Origin: JACPLA01 sp035291905
GTDB lineage: Bacteria; Bacteroidota; Ignavibacteria; UBA10030
NCBI GenBank assembly: GCA_035291905.1
Contig: DATDRF010000273.1
Coordinates: 1 to 29,400, forward strand
Direction of reading: 5' to 3'
DNA: 29,400 nucleotides
Both the position numbers and the translations under genes were made by a program. Below are positions 1-10,100 of this stretch, in pieces. Under the pieces are notes generated by a model, which searched no databases, had not been told where the DNA came from, and worked only from the letters and a program-made list of their open reading frames with translations. Position 1 is the stretch's first letter; the number at the start of each line of letters is the position of its first letter.

Positions 1-2
1 GG

Positions 3-2114
3 CTGGCGAATCATCGTGCGCAACGCGACGGCCTCTCTCTTGTGGCGGTCAATACTGTCGACGTCTCCAATGAGTTCTCCGGCGGCCTGCCGGATCCGAT
101 GGCCGTGAGGGATTTCCTTTCGTGGGCACGGACAAACTGGACCGTGAAGCCCCGGTACGTGCTTCTCTTTGGTAACGGGCACTACGACTACAAGAACATA
201 CGGAGTCCGGCCCGGAACTGGGTCCTTCCGTACGAATCCGTTGAGTCGATTCACCAGATCGATTCATTTGCAAGCGATGATCCCATGGCAATGTTGAACC
301 CCGGCAATAGCCGCGTCAGTGTCGCGATCGGGCGCCTTCCGGTGAATTCTGCAGAGGAGGCCGCTGCTGCGGTGGATAAGATCATCGCTTATGAGACTTC
401 AACGCCCGCTGACCCATGGCGCAATCGTGTATTGTTCATCGCGGACGACGGCCTTACATCGCAACGAGACGACGGAGCCCTCCACACGAATCAGGCAGAA
501 GTCCTTTCTCTGGCCTATACTCCGGCCTCGGTGGAGAAAAAGAAGATCTACATAGTCGAATTTCCGACGGTCAACAGTTCGTCGGGGAGGCGTAAACCGA
601 CCGCCAACGCAGCGATCATCGATGCGATGAATCGCGGCTCTCTTCTGGTCAATTACACGGGTCATGGAAATCCGCGCCAATGGGCGCACGAAGAAATCTT
701 CACGCGGGAAACGAGTCTTCCGCAATTATCGAACAAGGAGATGCCCTTCCTGCTGGTGGCCGCAACATGCGACTTTGCCAGATACGACAGTCCCGATGAA
801 CGGAGCGCGGGCGAGCAGATTCTTACCATGTCGGGGGGCGGGGCGATTGGCGTCGTTACCGCCACGCGCGCGGTCTACTCGGGTGAGAACGCTCAGTTCA
901 ACAACACGTTCTATGCAAACCTCTTTTCGAGGGATTCTCTCGGGCGTCCGCCCCGCCTGGGCGATGCCATGTTCCAGACCAAACAAGCCCTGTTCAGCAC
1001 GAATGATGTGAAGTATCATCTTCTTGGGGATCCGAGCATGCGGTTGAATCTCCCGCCGGCATCGGCGGGCGTTGATAGCATCAACGGGGCACCCATTGTG
1101 GGAGCCACTGCCGTGCAAGCGTTGAGTCTGGTGAGCGTAGCCGGCGAGATCAGGCGTCCCGACAGCTCGTTGCGGACGGAATTCAACGGTGAGGCAATTC
1201 TCGAAATGTTTGATTCAAAGCGCCGCATTCCTGTTCCGGAATGGGGAGCCTTCACGTTTGTGGTTAACGGCAGCCTCCTCTACAGGGGACTCGTAAGCGT
1301 GACGAACGGCGTGTTCAATGCTACTGTGCCCATTCCCAAGGATGTCTCATATAATAATGATAACGCAAGGATCTCGGTGTATGCGTGGTCGGGGACAGAT
1401 GATGCGGTCGGGTTCACCGAGTCGGTGACCATAGCCGGGACCGATTCAACCGCTGCAATCGACACAACGGGCCCAACGGTTGAGATCTTCCTTCAGGATG
1501 AGGCGTTTCGTTCCGGCGACGTGGTGCCGCCCGACCCGCTCCTCATCGTCAAGCTGTACGACCAGACCGGAATCAACACTTCGACGGCAAGCGTCGGGCA
1601 CGGGCTCGAAGCTGTTCTCAACAGCACCTCGCAGGCAATCGATCTTACGGATTTCTATCGGGGAGACATCGACACTTACCAGAGCGGCATGGTACGCTAT
1701 CCTCTCCGCAATCTGCCCGAGGGGCGGCAATCCCTCACCGTGAAGGCCTGGGACATTCACAATAACTCTGCCCGGATCGAACTGAGTTTCGACGTGAAGC
1801 TTGTTTCGGATCTGTCGATGTACCAGGTGTTCAATTTTCCAAACCCTGTTTCACATTCCACGGTCTTCACGTTCCAGAGGAATTCAACGGAGCCCGTCGA
1901 TGTAACGGTGAAGGTTTTCACGGTCGCGGGCCGGCTCGTCGATGAGATCGAATCGAACGGGATCGTCGATAGGTTTGTTCAGATCCCATGGGATGCTCGT
2001 GACAGGAACGGCGATGCTCTTGCCAACGGGGTCTATTTCTACAAGATCATTACGAATAGCGCCGATCAGAAATCTTCGCGGGAAGTCATCGGGAAACTCA
2101 CGATGCTTCGTTGA
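3..2114 (+). CDS. porU: Type IX secretion sortase PorU (5' partial)
   Basis: C25 (gingipain-type) cysteine peptidase that acts as the T9SS sortase at the cell surface, cutting the C-terminal signal from cargo and attaching the cargo to surface glycolipid. The frame is open to the left edge, so the N-terminus lies outside the window; an internal GTG at 42 is not a convincing start. The catalytic pair is visible: His in the GHG motif (codon 663-665) and Cys in the AATCDFARYD stretch (codon 768-770). An FGNGHYDYKN motif typical of PorU precedes them. After the peptidase come the PorU-specific Ig-like regions (LLYRGLVSVTNG, YQSGMVRYPL, KAWDIHNNS). The C-terminus is a FlgD-like/type-A sorting fold, with FNFPNPVSHST, the IPWDARD motif and GVYFYKI. 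The next gene is porV, the same pairing as in Porphyromonas. Identification is firm; only the N-terminal part is unseen. Confidence 0.93.
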   Translation: MANHRAQRDGLSLVAVNTVDVSNEFSGGLPDPMAVRDFLSWARTNWTVKPRYVLLFGNGHYDYKNIRSPARNWVLPYESVESIHQIDSFASDDPMAMLNPGNSRVSVAIGRLPVNSAEEAAAAVDKIIAYETSTPADPWRNRVLFIADDGLTSQRDDGALHTNQAEVLSLAYTPASVEKKKIYIVEFPTVNSSSGRRKPTANAAIIDAMNRGSLLVNYTGHGNPRQWAHEEIFTRETSLPQLSNKEMPFLLVAATCDFARYDSPDERSAGEQILTMSGGGAIGVVTATRAVYSGENAQFNNTFYANLFSRDSLGRPPRLGDAMFQTKQALFSTNDVKYHLLGDPSMRLNLPPASAGVDSINGAPIVGATAVQALSLVSVAGEIRRPDSSLRTEFNGEAILEMFDSKRRIPVPEWGAFTFVVNGSLLYRGLVSVTNGVFNATVPIPKDVSYNNDNARISVYAWSGTDDAVGFTESVTIAGTDSTAAIDTTGPTVEIFLQDEAFRSGDVVPPDPLLIVKLYDQTGINTSTASVGHGLEAVLNSTSQAIDLTDFYRGDIDTYQSGMVRYPLRNLPEGRQSLTVKAWDIHNNSARIELSFDVKLVSDLSMYQVFNFPNPVSHSTVFTFQRNSTEPVDVTVKVFTVAGRLVDEIESNGIVDRFVQIPWDARDRNGDALANGVYFYKIITNSADQKSSREVIGKLTMLR

Positions 2115-2115
2115 A

Positions 2116-2198
2116 ATCCCCGATTTTGTCCCCGCGTACGCGGGGATTGAAAATCGTTACGAAAAGCAGTACGTTAATTACTCATCTCCGCCAACGGC
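2116..2198. repeat. Two adjacent palindromes between porU and porV
   Basis: The porU-porV gap holds a perfect 16-bp palindrome, CCCCGCGTACGCGGGG (2130-2145). It is flanked by GATTTT (2122-2127) and AAAATC (2150-2155), which extend the stem. About 40 bp further on is TCCGCCAACGGCGGA (near 2184-2198), a 6-bp stem with a 3-nt loop. Neither is followed by a T-run, so they are not classical terminators. They could be dispersed REP-like palindromes or an mRNA processing/attenuation element that sets the PorU:PorV ratio. The role is inferred; the palindromes are read directly. Confidence 0.6.
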
Positions 2199-2227
2199 GG
2201 ACGGAAGTTCTTACGGAGGATGTTGTT

Positions 2228-3346
2228 ATGGTGAAGAGATTTACGCTTGTTGTTCTGACGACGGGCCTTTTCATTCTTGAATCGATGGCCCAACAGGTTA
2301 CTACTTCGGCAGTCCCGTTCCTTCTCATCGCGCCGAATTCCCGATCGAGCGGCATGGGTGAGGCCGGAACGGCCCTTGCGGATGATGCATGGGCACAATA
2401 CTGGAATCCCGCAGGGTTCGCCTTCCAGCAGGGCTCGGAGGTTGCACTCTCCCACGCCAACTGGCTTCCGGGGTTCGGCCTCTCCGACCTGTGGATTGCG
2501 CATACGATCTATAAACAGTACATCGAGGATTTCGACGGGACCATTGCGGCCGGTCTTACCTATTTGAACCTTGGCGAATTCATCCGGACTGCTCCGACCG
2601 GCCCGGAGGAAATTGGCAGGTTCAAAGGATATGAATTCGCGATAACGGCCGGGTACGGTACGAAAGTCCTGGAAGACCTCGGCATTGGAGTCAATGCACG
2701 GTTTATTCACAGCAGGCTGGCGCCGTTCGGGACAGATCAGGAAAAAGGCCGGGGCGTTGCTTCGGGACTCAGCTTTGACCTTGGTGTGATGTACAGGCCA
2801 AGTTCCGTCGTCATTCCTTTTACCGATGTGGACATCGGAAAGGCCCTCAGCATTGGAGCCAATCTCTCGAACATCGGTCCCAATCTGACCTATATCGACA
2901 AAGCCCAGGCAGACCCGCTTCCGATGAATTTCAGGCTTGGGTTTGGCTATCAGATTCTTCAGAGCGAATTCAACAACCTCACATATGTTGTCGATTTCAG
3001 CAAACTGCTCGTGAGAAGGACCGCCTCCGGGAAAGTCTCCCCGTTCTACAAGTCGATCTACTACTCCTGGGTGGATAAACCATTCCGCGAAGAACTTCGC
3101 GACATCGTCACGAGCATGGGATTTGAATACTGGTACGGCAGTCCTCGATTGATCGCCCTGCGGATCGGGTATTTCTATGAGGATCCCGAATATGGGAATC
3201 GGAAGTTTATGACCTACGGTGCAGGCCTGCGGTACGATGTCTATGCATTTGACTTCAGCTACATAGACGCTTTTGAAGATAAACATCCTCTCGGTGAGAC
3301 ACTCCGGTTCACACTCATGATGTCGTGGGAAGGATCGCCGTTCTAG
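2228..3346 (+). CDS. porV: T9SS outer-membrane shuttle protein PorV
   Basis: Outer-membrane beta-barrel of the PorV/PorQ (FadL-like) family. In T9SS, PorV takes folded cargo from the SprA translocon by its C-terminal signal and hands it to PorU. The start at 2228 is chosen because ACGGAGGA lies just upstream and the resulting 372-residue protein opens with a signal peptide (MVKRFTLVVLTTGLF, cleavage near SMAQ). The frame is open upstream to 2111, but that extension runs through the intergenic palindromes and puts charged residues before the signal. Family features include the N-terminal SSGMGEAGTALADDAWAQYW segment with the WNPAG motif, and many alternating aromatic barrel strands ending in Phe (TLMMSWEGSPF). 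Position directly after porU strongly favours PorV over PorQ. It probably shares the porU transcript, although the hairpins between them may alter its expression. Confidence 0.9.
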   Translation: MVKRFTLVVLTTGLFILESMAQQVTTSAVPFLLIAPNSRSSGMGEAGTALADDAWAQYWNPAGFAFQQGSEVALSHANWLPGFGLSDLWIAHTIYKQYIEDFDGTIAAGLTYLNLGEFIRTAPTGPEEIGRFKGYEFAITAGYGTKVLEDLGIGVNARFIHSRLAPFGTDQEKGRGVASGLSFDLGVMYRPSSVVIPFTDVDIGKALSIGANLSNIGPNLTYIDKAQADPLPMNFRLGFGYQILQSEFNNLTYVVDFSKLLVRRTASGKVSPFYKSIYYSWVDKPFREELRDIVTSMGFEYWYGSPRLIALRIGYFYEDPEYGNRKFMTYGAGLRYDVYAFDFSYIDAFEDKHPLGETLRFTLMMSWEGSPF

Positions 3347-3374
3347 TCCGTAGGTCCAACGAATCTCTTTCCGC

Positions 3375-6300
3375 ATGCGGGGCGTCATGAAGGCAGTTTC
3401 TCTCACGCTTTGTCTCTGCTTTGTCCTTACCTCGGGATTTGGTCAGCCGCGACGTTCTGCTCCGGTCAAGGCCGGACCCACGCGCCTTTCTTCCTCGATC
3501 ATATCAGCGCCGTCAATTCTGGCCCAGGATACTCTTCGAGTCCTCGCTCTGATGGTCGAGTTCAAGAAGGACATCGACGCAAGAACGAGCGGAGACGGTT
3601 CGTTTGTCATGGCCGGATCGCAGAACCAGATTGATCCGCCTCCCCACGATTCCTCGTTTATCGCAGACAAGCTTCGGTTCCTCTCGAACTATTACCGGCG
3701 AGTCTCAAACGGTTCTCTTATCATCCAGGCCGACCTCTTCGGTCCCGCGGTGAAACTGGCGGATTCCATGTCGGCATATTCGCCGCAGAGGGCCGGCTCC
3801 GACGCACCGTTGGGCAATCTCATTATTGACAGCTGGACCGCTGCCAATGATTCGAATCCTTCATTCCCGTTTTCTCTCTACGATGCGTTTATTCTTGTCC
3901 ACGCGGGGATCGGCCGCGATATCAATGTCATCAGTATCCTTGGATACGACCCGACTCCATATGACCTCCCGTCACTCTACATCGATTTGCCTTCCCTCAG
4001 AGATCTGCTGAACAACCCCGCGTATCCGGGTGTTGCGGTCAACGGCGGATCATTCCATATCGGTCACACGATTCTCCTCCCGGAGACCGAGACTCGGGTT
4101 TTTTCCTCGGGGAGTCAGGCCGACACGCTTCAGCTGAGCATCAACGGATTGCTGGCCGCCTCGTTCGGCAGTTTCCTCGGGTTGCCGGATTTGTTTGACA
4201 CGAATACCGGCCGTTCAGGAATTGGACAATTCGGCCTGATGGACGGGGCGGCGATCTTCAGTTACAACGGGTTGTTTCCTCCGGAACCGTCGGCATGGGA
4301 AAAGATCCGCCTTGGATGGGTAACCCCCATCGTACTCACGGATTCGCTCCAGACGATCGGAGTCCCGGCGGTCGGACTCACCAAGCTCGGGCAGGATTCC
4401 GTGTTCAAGGTGCCGATAACTGCCACGGAGTATTTTCTTGTCGAGAATCGGTCAAGAGATCCCGAGGCGAACGGTCAAACACTGACCCTCATCCAGAATG
4501 GAGTGGAAGTGGTCCGGTCTTTCGCGGCCGACACTGCGGGGTTCTTTTTCAATGATGTGAGCGGAATCAGTGGTTCTCTCGTCGATGTCGAGGATTTCGA
4601 TTGGGCCCTTTCTGGCGACATGACGCAACAGGGATTCGAGGGAGGCGGTCTGTTGATTTGGCATATTGATGAAGCCGTTATTGCGGAGAACCTGGCCTCG
4701 AACACGGTCAACGCAGATCCGTTGCGGCGAGGTGTCGATCTCGAGGAGGCAGACGGATCCCAGGATATTGGGCAGCTCTATGAGCTGCTCCAGCCCGGGA
4801 GCGGTACGGAGGTCGGATGGCCCCTTGATCATTGGTTCAACGGCAACGTGGCACCGGTGTACCGGAATCTCTTCGGTGCTTCGACATTTCCCGATAGCAG
4901 AAGCAATAACTCCGCCCAGAGTTTTGTGACACTTCGCAATTTTGGCGCCAGAGCGCCGCGAATGAATGTGGACGTCGCAATAGGCAGTGCACAAATCCAC
5001 AGGATGAACAACCTGGCCATCCAGTTGAGCCCGTTGTCTGCCGCGACTCCTCCAACGGTTCTGCCGACAGCCATCATCCTCTCTTCGGATGACAGCGTCT
5101 TCGTTTTCCAAAAGAACGGTCAGTCAAAGACCGGGGCACCCGGCGGATTGCTTTCTACTCTGGGCGGCCGCTCTCCTCTCGCGGCGTCTCAAGGGTCAAA
5201 GACATATGTCGCCGGCGCGCAGGATAGCACCCTCTTCCTGTGGGATCTCGATACAACGACGGCCGGCGTGAGCTCCTCCGTCACGTTGTACACCGCTTCG
5301 TTGGGGACTCCAATTACAAGCGGCCCGATGATCCTGGATTCTCTCGGTACTGAAATTGTCGTCGTCGGGACCGGGAACGGTTCAGTGTGGAAGGTGAGGT
5401 TCGACGGTGCGATCCAGAGTTCAACGACGGTGAGCACGTTGCCGATCACGGGACTTCTCGCGAATCCGGGCGCTCCGGGGACCTTCTATAGTGCGACTCA
5501 AAACTCAATCATTCTTGGTGCGGCAAGCGCCGCATTGCCGCAGTCTGCTCTGGGATGGAAGCTTACGGGTGGACAGATCCCGGGCGGGCTCATGGTGGTT
5601 GCGGCTCAAAACGGCGGAAACAGAATCATTGGCTTTGACGGTTCTCTTGCGACCAGGCTTTTCGACGTGCAGGTCGAGGATGTTCTTCAGGATATCATCG
5701 TCGCCGATGCTGACAATGACGGAAGGAACGATGTGGTGGCAGCGGCGGGATCGAAGTTGTTCGCCTTCAACGCCGGCGGCTTCATGCTGGATTCTTTTCC
5801 TCATCGCACGACAGACGGAGAAAAATTCACGGGATCGCCTCTCGCAGTCGACGTCGACGGAGACGGAATGCGGGAGCTGGTCGTTCGGTCAACGACAGGG
5901 GTGGTCTATGCCTTCGCTTCCGGCGGGAACGTAATCGGCGGTTTTCCGTTTCAGATTTCTTCTCCGGACGCCGGGTGGCTCAACTTCTTCGAAACGGAAA
6001 CCGGAATGACGGGGATCCTGTCGGTGAATGAATCGGGAAACGTCGCTGCATGGGAATTCAACCTGCCGTACAATCTTCAGCAGGGGGACTGGCGAGGATA
6101 CCTTTCAGATGCTGGACACGGGAACTTTAACATCGGGCCCGCTGCTGTGCCGGGACTTCCGGTGAGTGGATTTCTGCCGAAGGAACGCGTGTACAATTGG
6201 CCGAATCCCGTTTACGGGCCATCGACGAACATTCGGTACTTCACAACCGAGCCGGCGAAGATCATCGTACGAATTTTCGACCTTGCGGGCGAATCTGTGA

Positions 6301-6452
6301 CAGAGTTGAAAGGAGACTCTCCCGGAGGTATCGACAGTGAAATTGTCTGGGATGTCTCGGGGATTCAAAGCGGGGTGTACTTTGCTCACGTGGAGGCATC
6401 CTCGGGAGGCCGTACGGACGCAGTGATATTCAAGATCGCCGTGGTAAAATGA
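3375..6452 (+). CDS. M6-metalloprotease-like T9SS cargo with a lost zinc site
   Basis: Large secreted protein (1025 residues) with a signal peptide (AVSLTLCLCFVLTSGFG). ATG at 3375 gives the longest form; ATG at 3387 is equally possible and neither has a good ribosome site. Residues ~50-480 follow the M6 (immune-inhibitor-A-like) peptidase pattern: FGSFLGLPDLFDTNTG, GQFGLMDGA, PSAWEKIRLGW, GGLLIWHIDE near 423, then GVDLEEADGSQD. The zinc-binding HExGH expected just before LGLPDL reads ASFGS (residues 262-266), so both His and the Glu are absent and the protein is probably proteolytically inactive. Residues ~550-900 contain propeller-like repeats with calcium-binding loops DADNDGRND (778) and DVDGDG (826), as in FG-GAP/VCBS repeats. 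Residues ~938-1025 form a type-A T9SS sorting domain (YNWPNPVYGPS, GVYFAHV), which marks it as a client of PorU/PorV. It overlaps the next gene by 4 nt. Confidence 0.85.
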   Translation: MRGVMKAVSLTLCLCFVLTSGFGQPRRSAPVKAGPTRLSSSIISAPSILAQDTLRVLALMVEFKKDIDARTSGDGSFVMAGSQNQIDPPPHDSSFIADKLRFLSNYYRRVSNGSLIIQADLFGPAVKLADSMSAYSPQRAGSDAPLGNLIIDSWTAANDSNPSFPFSLYDAFILVHAGIGRDINVISILGYDPTPYDLPSLYIDLPSLRDLLNNPAYPGVAVNGGSFHIGHTILLPETETRVFSSGSQADTLQLSINGLLAASFGSFLGLPDLFDTNTGRSGIGQFGLMDGAAIFSYNGLFPPEPSAWEKIRLGWVTPIVLTDSLQTIGVPAVGLTKLGQDSVFKVPITATEYFLVENRSRDPEANGQTLTLIQNGVEVVRSFAADTAGFFFNDVSGISGSLVDVEDFDWALSGDMTQQGFEGGGLLIWHIDEAVIAENLASNTVNADPLRRGVDLEEADGSQDIGQLYELLQPGSGTEVGWPLDHWFNGNVAPVYRNLFGASTFPDSRSNNSAQSFVTLRNFGARAPRMNVDVAIGSAQIHRMNNLAIQLSPLSAATPPTVLPTAIILSSDDSVFVFQKNGQSKTGAPGGLLSTLGGRSPLAASQGSKTYVAGAQDSTLFLWDLDTTTAGVSSSVTLYTASLGTPITSGPMILDSLGTEIVVVGTGNGSVWKVRFDGAIQSSTTVSTLPITGLLANPGAPGTFYSATQNSIILGAASAALPQSALGWKLTGGQIPGGLMVVAAQNGGNRIIGFDGSLATRLFDVQVEDVLQDIIVADADNDGRNDVVAAAGSKLFAFNAGGFMLDSFPHRTTDGEKFTGSPLAVDVDGDGMRELVVRSTTGVVYAFASGGNVIGGFPFQISSPDAGWLNFFETETGMTGILSVNESGNVAAWEFNLPYNLQQGDWRGYLSDAGHGNFNIGPAAVPGLPVSGFLPKERVYNWPNPVYGPSTNIRYFTTEPAKIIVRIFDLAGESVTELKGDSPGGIDSEIVWDVSGIQSGVYFAHVEASSGGRTDAVIFKIAVVK

Positions 6453-7120
6453 AAAGTGAACTGGCACACGTCGCCTGTGCAGGGTTGTTGTTCTTCTTTC
6501 TTGCGAGCTGCGAACGCGGTGTTCCGGGAGCCAATGATGCAGATGTCGTGATTAATGGCTATCGAATCGAAGGACAAGTGCTCGACGGGTTTCTGAGGCC
6601 TCTGGTCGGAGTACGGGTGATTCTCTACTACGGGCTCGCGTTCGCAAGCGGGGATTCGGTGTCACGGGCATACTCGCCAGCAGTCCAGGGTGAATACGTT
6701 ACGGTAGAGGTGAAGAATGCAACCGGCCAGGCCGTCCGCGTCCTTTTTGCCGGGCCCGCTCTCCAGGATTCGATGTTATATGTTCCCTGGGATGGCCGCG
6801 ATGACGGCGGTGCCATTGTTCGGAGCGGGATTTATGCAGTAACATACACCGTGACAGGCACTGTGAAGAAATCCTACAGGCAAATCGTCGATGGAAATCA
6901 AAACGACACAACCGACGTCGAAGGTCGCTTTGTTATTCCTGAGGCGGACCTGCCCATCGGTGAAATTGCCCCTTACTACGATTCCACTGATGAGTTTGTC
7001 GGCGAATTTGAGATAACGGATCAAGTGTATCTGCGATTTGTGGACCAGGCGTTTGCCCGCACGTACAGGGTTTCCCTTGTAAAGAATCGGATAACGAATT
7101 TTTCCGTCGTGATTAATTGA
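6449..7120 (+). CDS. Lipoprotein with FlgD-like domain inside a carboxypeptidase-regulatory-like fold
   Basis: Predicted 223-residue lipoprotein of unknown function. The signal has a lipobox FLASC, placing the lipidated Cys at residue 21. Residues 38-62 (YRIEGQVLDGFLRPLVGVRV) look like the first half of a carboxypeptidase-regulatory-like (CarboxypepD_reg) domain. Residues ~153-170 (TTDVEGRFVIPEADL) look like its second half. Between them, residues ~76-148 carry a FlgD-like Ig segment (YVPWDGRDDGGAIVRSGIYA), the same consensus seen in T9SS sorting domains but here internal rather than C-terminal. The ATG start overlaps the upstream TGA (ATGA), and the stop overlaps the TTG start of the next gene, so it is translationally coupled on both sides. 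An accessory surface role is inferred from this position only. Confidence 0.75.
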   Translation: MKSELAHVACAGLLFFFLASCERGVPGANDADVVINGYRIEGQVLDGFLRPLVGVRVILYYGLAFASGDSVSRAYSPAVQGEYVTVEVKNATGQAVRVLFAGPALQDSMLYVPWDGRDDGGAIVRSGIYAVTYTVTGTVKKSYRQIVDGNQNDTTDVEGRFVIPEADLPIGEIAPYYDSTDEFVGEFEITDQVYLRFVDQAFARTYRVSLVKNRITNFSVVIN

Positions 7121-10100
7121 AACTCCTCCTTCGCAGCCTCCATATCGTCCTTCTTTGCCTTCTTCCGGCATTTCTTCCCGCCCAGCCCGATGATCCGCCA
7201 CATACGGAGTTGGATTGGTACACGATCGAAACCGAGCATTTTTTCGTCCACTACCATGAAGGTGCTGCAAGGACCGGTTCGAAGATCGCGCACATCGCCG
7301 AATCGATCTACGGCCGGGTCACCGGCATGTATCGGCATCAGCCCGACCAAAAAGTTCATTTCGTCGTGCGCGATCACGACGATTATTCCAACGGGGCAGC
7401 ATACTTCTACGATAACAAGATTGAGATTTGGGCGCCGGCAATGGATTTCGAATTGCGCGGCATTCACCCATGGTTGTGGAATGTAGTGACCCACGAGTTT
7501 ACCCACCTCATACAGATTCAGACTTCCATGAAGCTTGGCAGGAAGATTCCTGCCATCTACTTCCAGTGGTTCGGGTACGAGGCTGAACGAAGACCCGATG
7601 TTCTGTACGGATTTCCGAATGTTCTCGTTTCCTACCCGCTCTCGGCGTTTGTTGTCCCGAGTTGGTTTGCGGAAGGGACCGCCCAGTACAACCACCCCGA
7701 TCTGCACTTTGACTATTGGGATTCTCATCGCGACATGATCCTGCGGATGTACATGATTGACGGAAATCCCCTCGAGTGGGAAGAGATGGCGGTGTTCGGC
7801 AAGACGAGCCTCGGGAATGAATCTGCCTACAACGCCGGGTTTTCGATCGTACACTATGTCGCTGAGCGCTATGGACCCGATACACTGAGGCAGATTTCGG
7901 AAGCTCTCGGTTCCCTGCAACGTCTCACGATTGACGGCGCGATTGAATCGGTCCTTGGCAAAACAGGTACAGAACTGTATGACGAATGGAGGACGTCGAA
8001 AGAGGCCCACTATCAGGCTGTAAAAGAGAGGATCGGAACGAATCGGGTCGAAGGCGAAATTATTGAGCAGGAAGGATTCGGTAATTCCTACCCTCAATTC
8101 TCTCCGGACGGTTCGGTTGTTGCGTACGTTTCCAACAAGGGATTCGACTATTTCGGGTCAAGCGCCCTGTATCTGTATGACATGAAATCACGGACGTCGT
8201 CGAAGCTGATTGACAACGTGAGGTCGACCGTCTCCTTTTCGCCCGACGGACGCTATCTGTACTACAGCAAAGCGACTTCGGATAATCCGCATTGGTCCAA
8301 ATTGTACGACATCTTTCGGTATGATCGTGAAAGCCGGGAGGAGGAGCGCCTGACGCATGGCCGCCGTGCCCTCAGTCCCGATGTTTCTCCTGACGGAAAG
8401 AAAATTGTTTTTGTTTACGGAAAAGACGGGACAACGAACCTAGGGATGTGTGACAGCAGCGGAAAAGGATTTGTTTCCGTTACGAATTTCGTTGGCGGTC
8501 AACAGACCTATACCCCCACGTGGTCGCCGGACGGAAAAGCCGTTGCAGCGGGTTTCTCGGAAGGCGACAAGCAGAGTGTCATCCTCGTGGATCCCGCCGC
8601 GGGGGATGTTCGCATGACCGTGTCGGACGGTGATTCGCGCAATCCCGTGTTTTCGCGGGACGGTACGTTGCTCTACTATTCGTCAGACCGTACGGGGATA
8701 TACAACATCTATAGTTTCTCCCTGGTGAATGGGGAGAAGAAACAAGTCACAAACGTCCTCGGGGGCGCGTTCCTGCCGTCGGTGGACAAAGACGGAAATC
8801 TGGTGTATGCCGCATATGCCTCCTCGGGATACAAGATTGCGTTTCTCGCGCAGCAGGACCGCCCCCTGGTTACACTCGATGGACCATCTTCGGAGACAAC
8901 AACCCGGGCCCGCGAAGAATCTCCCGGCATCGATTCTTCGAAGTATACGCCTCCGGAGAACGCGCGGGAATACAGGAACAAGTTTACGAGCCTGAGTGTG
9001 ATTCCGGTGATCCGGGTCGACAACTACAATCCGAGAAATTCGGGATTGGATATTGTCAAACCGGGACTGTATGTCTCATCCACGGACATGCTTGACAAGC
9101 TGAGTCTGTTTGGCGGAGCCGCGTTGAATCGCAAACTGGAGAGGGACCTTTTCGTGATGTTGGAGTATCGGGACAGGCTCCCGTTCCTTTACTCTGTGGG
9201 GATCGAGCCGGCACTTTCGCTCGAGTTATACAACATTACGAGAAAGGCCACGAGCTCATTCACGCTTGATCCGTCTCCCGAACTTATCACTACTGAGATC
9301 ACGTACAATCTGTTCGAGGTCGACATTGCAGCACGCCACCGCATTTTCAACGAGAAAACCTCGTTGAGATTATGGTATGCCTTGAGTCGCTACAGTGCCG
9401 ATATCGGGGCATTCCTCAATCCCAATACAAGCCCTCCCTCGCTCGTCTCCGCTTTCAGAAACACATATTTGATCGGGAATACATTTACGGCGGAGATCAA
9501 ACACAAGAACATCCTTCCTAGTGTGGAAAGCGAAATCAATCCGATCGGACGGTCTCTTACGCTGCGATATGCATATGAGTCGAACAAGTTCAATCCGGAA
9601 TATGAAGTGCAGGAGGGCGTTCTTGTCCCTGTTTACACGAATGTCTTGTTCCATCGATTCGAAGGGGTGTGGAACGAGCACCTCGGCTCGTTCATTGACG
9701 GTCATACGATCAACCTGGCTATGCGGGGAGCAGGCGTTCTGGGGAAAACGGTGGATAATTTCTTCGATTTCTATGCAGGGGGCGTGCTTGGAATGAAAGG
9801 GTACCCGTTTTATGCGCTCGGGGGAAATACTGTGGCCACGGCCGGCCTTGTCTACCGATTCCCTCTTGTCCGGCATATCAATTTCCGGCTGCTTCAATTC
9901 TATTTTACAAAATTGTATGCCTCCTTTTTTGGAGATGTCGGAAATGCCTGGACGGGAAGTGCACGGTCAGGCGGGATGTGGAAGAAGGATGCCGGATTTG
10001 AGATGCGGCTCGAAGCATTCTCGTTCTACGCCTACCCGACGCGATTCTTCTTCAGCGGTTCGTACGGTTTCGATAGATTCGAAAGAACGTTCAACGAAAC

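Noticed and set aside
2111..2227. Upstream extension of porV to the in-frame ATG at 2111
   Set aside because: It would translate the intergenic palindromes and put a charged tail before the signal peptide; ATG 2228 has a strong ribosome site.
2174..3406. A 410-codon open frame on the - strand opposite porV
   Set aside because: It lies entirely antisense to a well-supported family gene, has no recognisable domain or signal, and is rich in residues that arise from reading codons backwards.
4060..4090. HIGHT at the M6-like protein as an alternative zinc motif
   Set aside because: It is not HExxH, lies before the conserved LPETETR segment rather than at the catalytic helix, and has no partner ligand in the expected place.
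7021..8097. A 358-codon open frame on the - strand opposite the peptidase domain
   Set aside because: Antisense to the HEFTH peptidase frame; no family resemblance and no ribosome site seen.
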